Shown here: positions 59,154 to 64,000 of the stretch, one piece after another | How the letters are laid out: every line of letters begins with the position of its first letter | How positions within the stretch are numbered: position 1 is the first letter of the stretch | DNA from: Brassica napus | Lineage: Eukaryota; Streptophyta; Magnoliopsida; Brassicales; Brassicaceae | Direction: 5' to 3' | Assembly: GCF_020379485.1 (NCBI RefSeq) | Contig: NC_063452.1 | Span: 39,434,208-39,498,207 of the forward strand | DNA length: 64,000 bases | The notes under the pieces: model-generated | The model's input: the letters and a program-made list of their open reading frames with translations, nothing else | Databases searched by the model: none | What the model was told of the DNA's origin: nothing | Translations under genes and position numbers: made by a program

Positions 59154-60167
59154 TCATACAAATCAGGAGTTTATTCATTTAAAACCGGCTATGACCTACT
59201 TCGATCGATCAAGTTGAGTCTCTCATAGAAAGGGGCTGTAAAACCAAGTTTCACGAGCCTACAGAGCCATGTGTGGGAGACAAAGGCCCAGAGTAAGATG
59301 AAACATTTTTTATGGCATGCTATCTCAGACTGTGCGGCGACGACAAAGAGGCTCGTTTATAGACACTTGGGCACCGATAAGAGTTCTCCTAGATGTGTTG
59401 GCCAGGTGGAGTCGATTAATCATCTTCTTTTTGAATGCCTACCAGCTCTTCAGTTTTGGGCTTTATCGGACTATCCGTCCCTTCCGGCTTACTTCCCGAG
59501 TACATCCATATATCAAAACATGAACTTTCTGTTTTGGAAGAGAAAAGAGGTGGCTCCTTTGAGACCACAATTCGATATCTTCACATGGATCTATTGGTAC
59601 ATTTGGAAGGCGAGGAACGACAAACTCTTCAATGGAAAAGATGTATCCCCCATTGACACCCTCCAGCATGCGTCCCTCGAGGCAGAATGTTGGAGGAAGG
59701 CTAACGAAAAAGAGGAAGCAAATGAGGATCATGACAATCCCCCTACTACAGAGGTTGAGACAGTGCCCCTTTGGATACTCCAAATCTCTACTTGTCAAAT
59801 TGATGCATCATGGATCAATAATGGCAGTGTCAGTGGCTTAGGGTGGAGTCTTAAGGATCAAATGGGATTAAAATACTTCGGATTACGAGCGTGTAACAGG
59901 AGCCTCTCAGCTTTGTATGCTGAGATGGAAGGGTTACTTTGGGCAGCCTCATGTATGAGAGACAGAAGGATCACTTCGGTACGGTATGAGACGGATTGCT
60001 CAGACTTAGTGGATATGACTACAAACCCGATGGACTGGCCATCATTCGCGACAGAGATCGAGGTGTTCCAGAGGTTACATGATGACTTCGAGAATGTAAG
60101 ACTGTTTCATATTTCTCGGAGTCAGAATGATCGGGCAGACATGTTAGCAAAAGATGCAAGGACCAGA
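59154..60167 (+). pseudogene. LINE ORF2 C-terminus (zf-RVT and RNase H), interrupted
   Basis: The frame reads SGVYSFKTGYDLL from about 59164, has one TAG at 59227-59229, and then is open for 300 codons. The zf-RVT module shows KMKHFLWHAIS and C...C...HLLFEC. RNase H has its acidic residues in QIDASW, LYAEMEGLLWA, YETDCSDLV and NDRADMLAKDA, so its active site looks intact. The frame runs 9 codons into the CACTA element before a stop at about 60192. The true C-terminal end, in the same frame, lies beyond the CACTA at 63041-63127 and ends in TAG. Confidence 0.85.
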
Positions 60168-60203
60168 CACTACAAGAAAACAGCGGCATACTGAGGAAAA
60201 AAA

Positions 60204-60251
60204 TCGTCGGTATGTCGTCGGAATAACGTTATTCCGACGACATACCGACGA
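60204..60251. repeat. 48 bp perfect palindrome near the CACTA left end
   Basis: Centre between 60227 and 60228 (AACGTT). Both halves match at all 24 positions. Confidence 0.95.
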
Positions 60252-60429
60252 AAAAAGTCCTCGGAAATAACTCCTCGGAAATTCATCTTTCCTCGGAAAT
60301 CCCTCAGAAATTACCGACGGAATTCCGAGGACTTTTTTCGTCGGAAATTCCTCGGAATATTCCGAGAAAGATGTCGTCGGAATATTCCGAGGGATACACT
60401 TCCTCGGAATATTTCCAAAATTAAAAAAA

Positions 60430-61200
60430 AAAATTATAAATTTATTTTTTTTAAATTGAAATTCGAAAATATAAAATTAAAATTGAAATAGAAAACATAT
60501 TTAAAATACAAAAAATAATAAAATAGTTTTTATAAATAAAAAAAATGTTTTATAAATACAAAATTAGTTTTAATAAATATAAATATTTTTATAAATATGA
60601 AATCATCTTTTTATAAATACAAAATAGTTTTTATAAATACAAAAAATAATAAAATAGTGTTTATAAATCAAAAAAATGTTTTATAAATACAAAATTAGTT
60701 TTAATAAATATAAATATTTTTATAAATATGAAATCATCTTTTTATAAATACAAAAAATAATAAAATAGTGTTTATAAATCAAAAAAATGTTTTATAAAAA
60801 CAAAATTAGTTTTAATAAATATAAATATTTTTATAGATATGAAATCATCTTTTTATAAATACAAAATAGTTTTTATAAATACAAAAAATAATAAAATAGT
60901 GTTTATAAATCAAAAAATGTTTTATAAATACAAAATTAATTTTAAAATATGAAATCATCTTTTATAAATCCAAAAATCGAATTTATATACAAAGAACGTT
61001 TTGTATATTAAAAAATAGTTTTTATAAATAAAAAAATAAAAAAAATAGTGTTTATAAATAAAAAAAAATGTTTTATAAATACAAAATTAGTTTTAATAAA
61101 TATAAATATTTTTATAAATATGAAATCATCTTTTATAAATCCAAAAATCGAATTTATATACAAAAACGTTTTGTAAAATCGAATTTATATAGAAAAAACT
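60430..61200. repeat. AT-rich tandem array in the CACTA element
   Basis: About five units of 110-130 bp containing ATAATAAAATAGT, AAATGTTTTATAAATAC and ATGAAATCATCTTTT. Units differ by small indels. Confidence 0.85.
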
Positions 61201-61379
61201 TTTTGTAAATACAAAAATAATAAACAATTTATAAAACAAGTTCTAAATCAATTCAACACAACCAAATCACAATTCTAAACCTATTACACAACAAATCACA
61301 ATCCTACCCAATCACCCTAACAAAAATCTATCAAAAAACTTCTAAAATCATCAAATCTACTTAAAAACCTAACAAATAG

Positions 61380-61560
61380 GACCTAAGAGAGTGAGATAGG
61401 GTCCTTACATGATTTGTAAGGGAATGGAAAGGATTCGCCGGAGAGATCGTCGCGAGAGAAGGTGGAGAACGCCGGAAGGAGAGGGAGATCGCCGGAGAGG
61501 AAGAAGAGAGAAATGGGGAAGAAGATGCGGTTCGAGTTTATAAAACCTTCGGTTTGACGG
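61380..61560 (-). promoter_or_regulatory. Putative minus-strand promoter and leader inside the CACTA element
   Basis: On the minus strand TTTTATAAACTCG (about 61531-61543) is followed by a CT-rich, GC-richer leader (61430-61525) and an ATG near 61410. This looks like a remnant of the transposase gene's promoter/5' UTR, with the coding part gone. Confidence 0.45.
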
Positions 61561-62099
61561 ATATTTTCCGTCGGAATTCCCTCAGTATTTTCAATTTCAA
61601 TTTTCGCGAAATATTTGGCGGCTTGTTTGCCCGGTTAAATGAAAATATTCCGAGGAAATTCTGACGGCCACTTAAATATCCGTCGGAATTTTCTCGGAAT
61701 ATTTTCATTAATTCGAGGAAAAAAAATATCCTGTGCATATATTTCTATTAATTTTATATTGTTCCTCGGAATTTCCTCGGAATATTCCGAGGAAATACCG
61801 AGGAACTAGTGTTTGGGGTTTCAAAACATCAATTTTTTTTGCCGTATTTCATTTCTTATACAATTGTAATGCATACCATTGAGGATTCTTTGTATAGATG
61901 AGCATAAACCATGAAATAACAAATTTCAAAACGAATTGTAAGTATTCCATTTACCGTTCATTAAAGTGTATAAGTGTTTCTCTTATGTTGTGGGGATTTC
62001 GTTCATACAATCAGAAAAGTGTTTATTATAGGGTAAGGAACAAATTTTTGACTTCATAATGAACGTAAGACACTTAATAAGGGTTATATAGGTGTTATT

Positions 62100-62960
62100 C
62101 AAACCGCAAAACGTTGTTTTCGGTTTAAAAACCCTATTTCCTCGGAATTTCCTCGGAATATTCCGAGGGAATTCCGAGGAAACCCTTTTCTTCCTCGGAA
62201 TTCCGTCGAAATATTCCGAGGAAATTCCGAGGAACTAGTGTTTGGGGTTTCAAAATCTCGAATGTTTTTTATAAACGCATCGATCGATGGATTTATGTCC
62301 AAAAACGCATCGATCAATCACTAAGATGGAACAAAGCATAACAATGTGATCGATCGATGAGATTATCCCATCGATCTATCTAGGATATCAAGTGTTCCTC
62401 GGAATTTCCTCGGAATATTCTGAGGAAATTCCGAGGAACTACTGTTTTGGGTTTCAAAATCTCGAATGTTTTTTTATAAACGCATCGATCGATGGATTTA
62501 TGTCCAAAAACGCATCGATCAATCACTAAGATGGAACAAAGCGTAACAATGTGATCGATCGATGAGATTATCCCATCGATAGATCTAGGATATCAAGTGT
62601 TCCTCGGAATTTCCTCGGAATATTCCGAGGAAATTCCGAGGAACTACTGTTTTGGGTTTCAAAATCTCGAATGTTTTTTTATAAACGCATCGATCGATGG
62701 ATTTATGTCCAAAAACGCATCGATCGATCACTAAGATGGACCAAAGCGTAACAATGTGATCGATCGATGGGTATATGTCCAAAAACGCATCGATCGATCA
62801 CTTGTTCGTCGGAATTTCCTCGGAATTTTGTGAGGAACACATTTCTCCTCGGAATTTCCTCGGAATATACCGACGGATTAATGTTTCCTCAGAATTCCGT
62901 CGGTATATTCCGAGGAAATTCCGAGGAAACCCAAAATTTGAGCTTCCTCGGAATTTCCTC
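62100..62960. repeat. Subterminal tandem array of the CACTA element
   Basis: Units of about 200 bp (starts near 62195, 62395 and 62597) contain the palindrome CCTCGGAATATTCCGAGG, GGGTTTCAAAATCTCGAATG and repeated GCATCGATCGATGG. Confidence 0.88.
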
Positions 62961-63174
62961 GGAAATTCCTCGGGAAATTCTGAGGATTTCATTTTCCGTC
63001 GGAATGTCCGTCAGAATACCGATGTTTTCTTGTAGTGAGATGTTATATTTTCTTCCATATAGATCAGACCCGGACAGATGTAGATGCATCTCGGAGGATC
63101 GGCTCGTCTGTTCTCTACTTGATCTAGCCTAGATTGATAGACGACAAAAAAATAATAGTAATTGCATGTTAGAA

Positions 63175-63436
63175 ATGCTCTTAGTGCACCAATATTTATT
63201 TCATTCAGCATTTTTATAGCGATTATGACAACTATTAGTGGCTGCTCCATCCACAAACCGTGGAGTAAGAAACAAAATTGTCTTGATTTGTCTTTGTCTT
63301 ACACAAAATCTATCTTCTAAAAATCTCAAATGAAGGAGTCGAGGGGCTTCTAGAATCAACACACTAATAAAAGATCAGTTTATGAGTAAAATACAGAATC
63401 CCATATTGCCTCTGGTATACAGTTAAAAATTAAATT
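63175..63436. other. Intergenic DNA
   Basis: No feature found. Confidence 0.6.
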
Positions 63437-63610
63437 TGTTATGAATATTATGTGATGTCCATATAGAAAATCTTAGATTTACTTGATTGTCAAGTCTACT
63501 TGTTCTCCAAATTATACTTTGTTCTCAAGCTATTGTAATCCTATATAAAAGACTCATTGTTCATGGAATAAAACACACCAATTTCTTTCTCTTTTTCTCT
63601 ATTTACAACA
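63437..63610 (+). repeat. Probable 5' LTR of an LTR retrotransposon (copia or TRIM type)
   Basis: 174 bases from TGTTATGAATA to ATTTACAACA, with a TATA (CCTATATAAAAG at about 63540) and a CT-rich tail (TTTCTTTCTCTTTTTCTC). It is followed at once by the primer-site-like CGTTATCAGCACGA. The partner LTR is outside the window. Confidence 0.6.
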
Positions 63611-63626
63611 CGTTATCAGCACGAAA
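63611..63626 (+). other. Primer binding site, TTATCAGCACGA type
   Basis: CGTTATCAGCACGAAA after the LTR end is the form seen next to many plant copia LTRs, thought to pair with the internal part of initiator tRNA-Met. Confidence 0.6.
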
Positions 63627-64000
63627 CCCTAACCGCCGAGTAAAGTTCAAAACCCTAGTAGACATCATCTCCACGCCGACCATTGCTTTATTTTATATTG
63701 AGCTAAGTATCACTTGTGCTTTAACTAAATCATAATTTGTCTATGGTCTTCTTGATTTAATACATATACGTGACATATGTATGTTTTCTTTAGATGTGAT
63801 TTAATATGTTTGAATATTAAATCGAGTCACGCTTTGCTGAACGTATCAATATTTTTCAACAATATTTAGATGTCATAACTGTTTCGTAACCGGCCGCGTA
63901 ATTAATCCATGGCATGCGTAGTTCATGTTGGCTTTGGAACAGTTTTGTAACCTTGCAAGTCGATGTTTAATTTACTTAATGCTTTATTGATTCATAATTG
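63627..64000 (+). other. Start of the internal region of the right-edge LTR element
   Basis: No gag frame is recognisable in the 374 bases available, and the sequence is AT-rich; the element may be non-coding (TRIM-like) or its gene may start beyond the window. Confidence 0.4.

Larger units (their letters stand above)
60168..63037. mobile_element. Complete non-autonomous CACTA (En/Spm) element
   Basis: The left end CACTACAAGAAAACAGCGG and the reverse complement of the right end, CACTACAAGAAAACATCGG, agree at about 26 of 30 positions; the 3 bp TSD is AGA on both sides (60165-60167 and 63038-63040). It is 2,870 bp long with no transposase. Both subterminal regions are packed with TCCTCGGAAT/ATTCCGAGGA repeats, as expected for transposase binding. 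Confidence 0.92.
59154..63159 (+). mobile_element. 5'-truncated LINE with TSDs, split by a CACTA element
   Basis: AATTGTATGTTAGAA (59139-59153) and AATTGCATGTTAGAA (63160-63174) flank it as a 15 bp TSD with one difference. LINE sequence is 59154-60167 and 63041-63159 (about 1.13 kb), ending in a short A-tract (63145-63152). Only the zf-RVT and RNase H end of ORF2 is present, the usual result of 5' truncation. Confidence 0.82.

Noticed and set aside
60430..61200. CRISPR-like regular repeats
   Set aside because: Units are contiguous AT-rich tandem repeats without spacers, inside a CACTA element in a plant genome.
62767..63132. 121-codon frame across the CACTA right end
   Set aside because: Made of the TCCTCGGAAT repeats; only 63041-63127 carries real LINE coding text.

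Overview
This window looks like transposon-rich plant DNA from the Brassicaceae, most likely Brassica. The evidence is Athila-type and Tat-type Ty3/gypsy elements with tRNA-like primer sites, CACTA elements carrying TCCTCGGAAT-type arrays, Helitron-style ends, LINE remnants with plant zf-RVT/RNase H modules, and one three-exon bHLH gene with plant splice sites. Genus is inferred from general resemblance only. The ORFs are a poor guide here: almost every open frame belongs to a mobile element.

Layout. 1-919 and 14082-about 17830: a decayed Ty1/copia element on +, split by an Athila-like Ty3/gypsy element on - (920-14081) with LTRs, PBS, PPT, gag-pro-pol and a third ORF. 17831-20186: AT-rich DNA with a long hairpin, a recent 480 bp tandem duplication of a MITE-like sequence and a 25-C run. 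20187-23375: two tandem, identically gutted CDK-like kinase pseudogenes on -, one with a LINE fragment in its intron. 23645-40879: two long direct repeats derived from the 3' part of a Tat-like retrotransposon; the second is interrupted by a nearly full-length Tat-like element (30834-39686, -) that has lost gag but keeps an antisense, apparently spliced gene. 40880-45259: AT-rich, with a Helitron-like terminus. 45276-46630: a retroposon with target-site duplications. 47158-48616: a bHLH transcription factor gene, the only convincing host gene. 48730-49890: a TIR-bounded candidate element filled with a minisatellite. 50400-54950: a LINE on - split by a CACTA-like element. 54950-59138: AT-rich DNA with a Helitron-like end, GAAGTC-rich repeats and a solo Athila-like LTR with perfect 5 bp TSD. 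59154-63159: a 5'-truncated LINE on + split by a complete non-autonomous CACTA element, both with recognisable TSDs. 63437-64000: the LTR and primer site of a further LTR retrotransposon that leaves the window.

Insertion history can be read from the nesting: copia before Athila; Tat-derived repeat before the second Tat element (the first repeat copy preserves the empty site); LINEs before CACTAs; kinase deletion before kinase duplication before LINE insertion. The most unusual item is the antisense gene at 32105-33359, which has a TATA-like box, a CT-rich leader, a 70 bp GT-AG intron that joins two open frames in phase, a nuclear-localisation-like cluster and a coiled coil, all inside a retrotransposon whose own genes run the other way. 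Antisense ORFs between pol and the 3' LTR are known in the Tat lineage, so this is a good example of a poorly understood component rather than certainly a new one.
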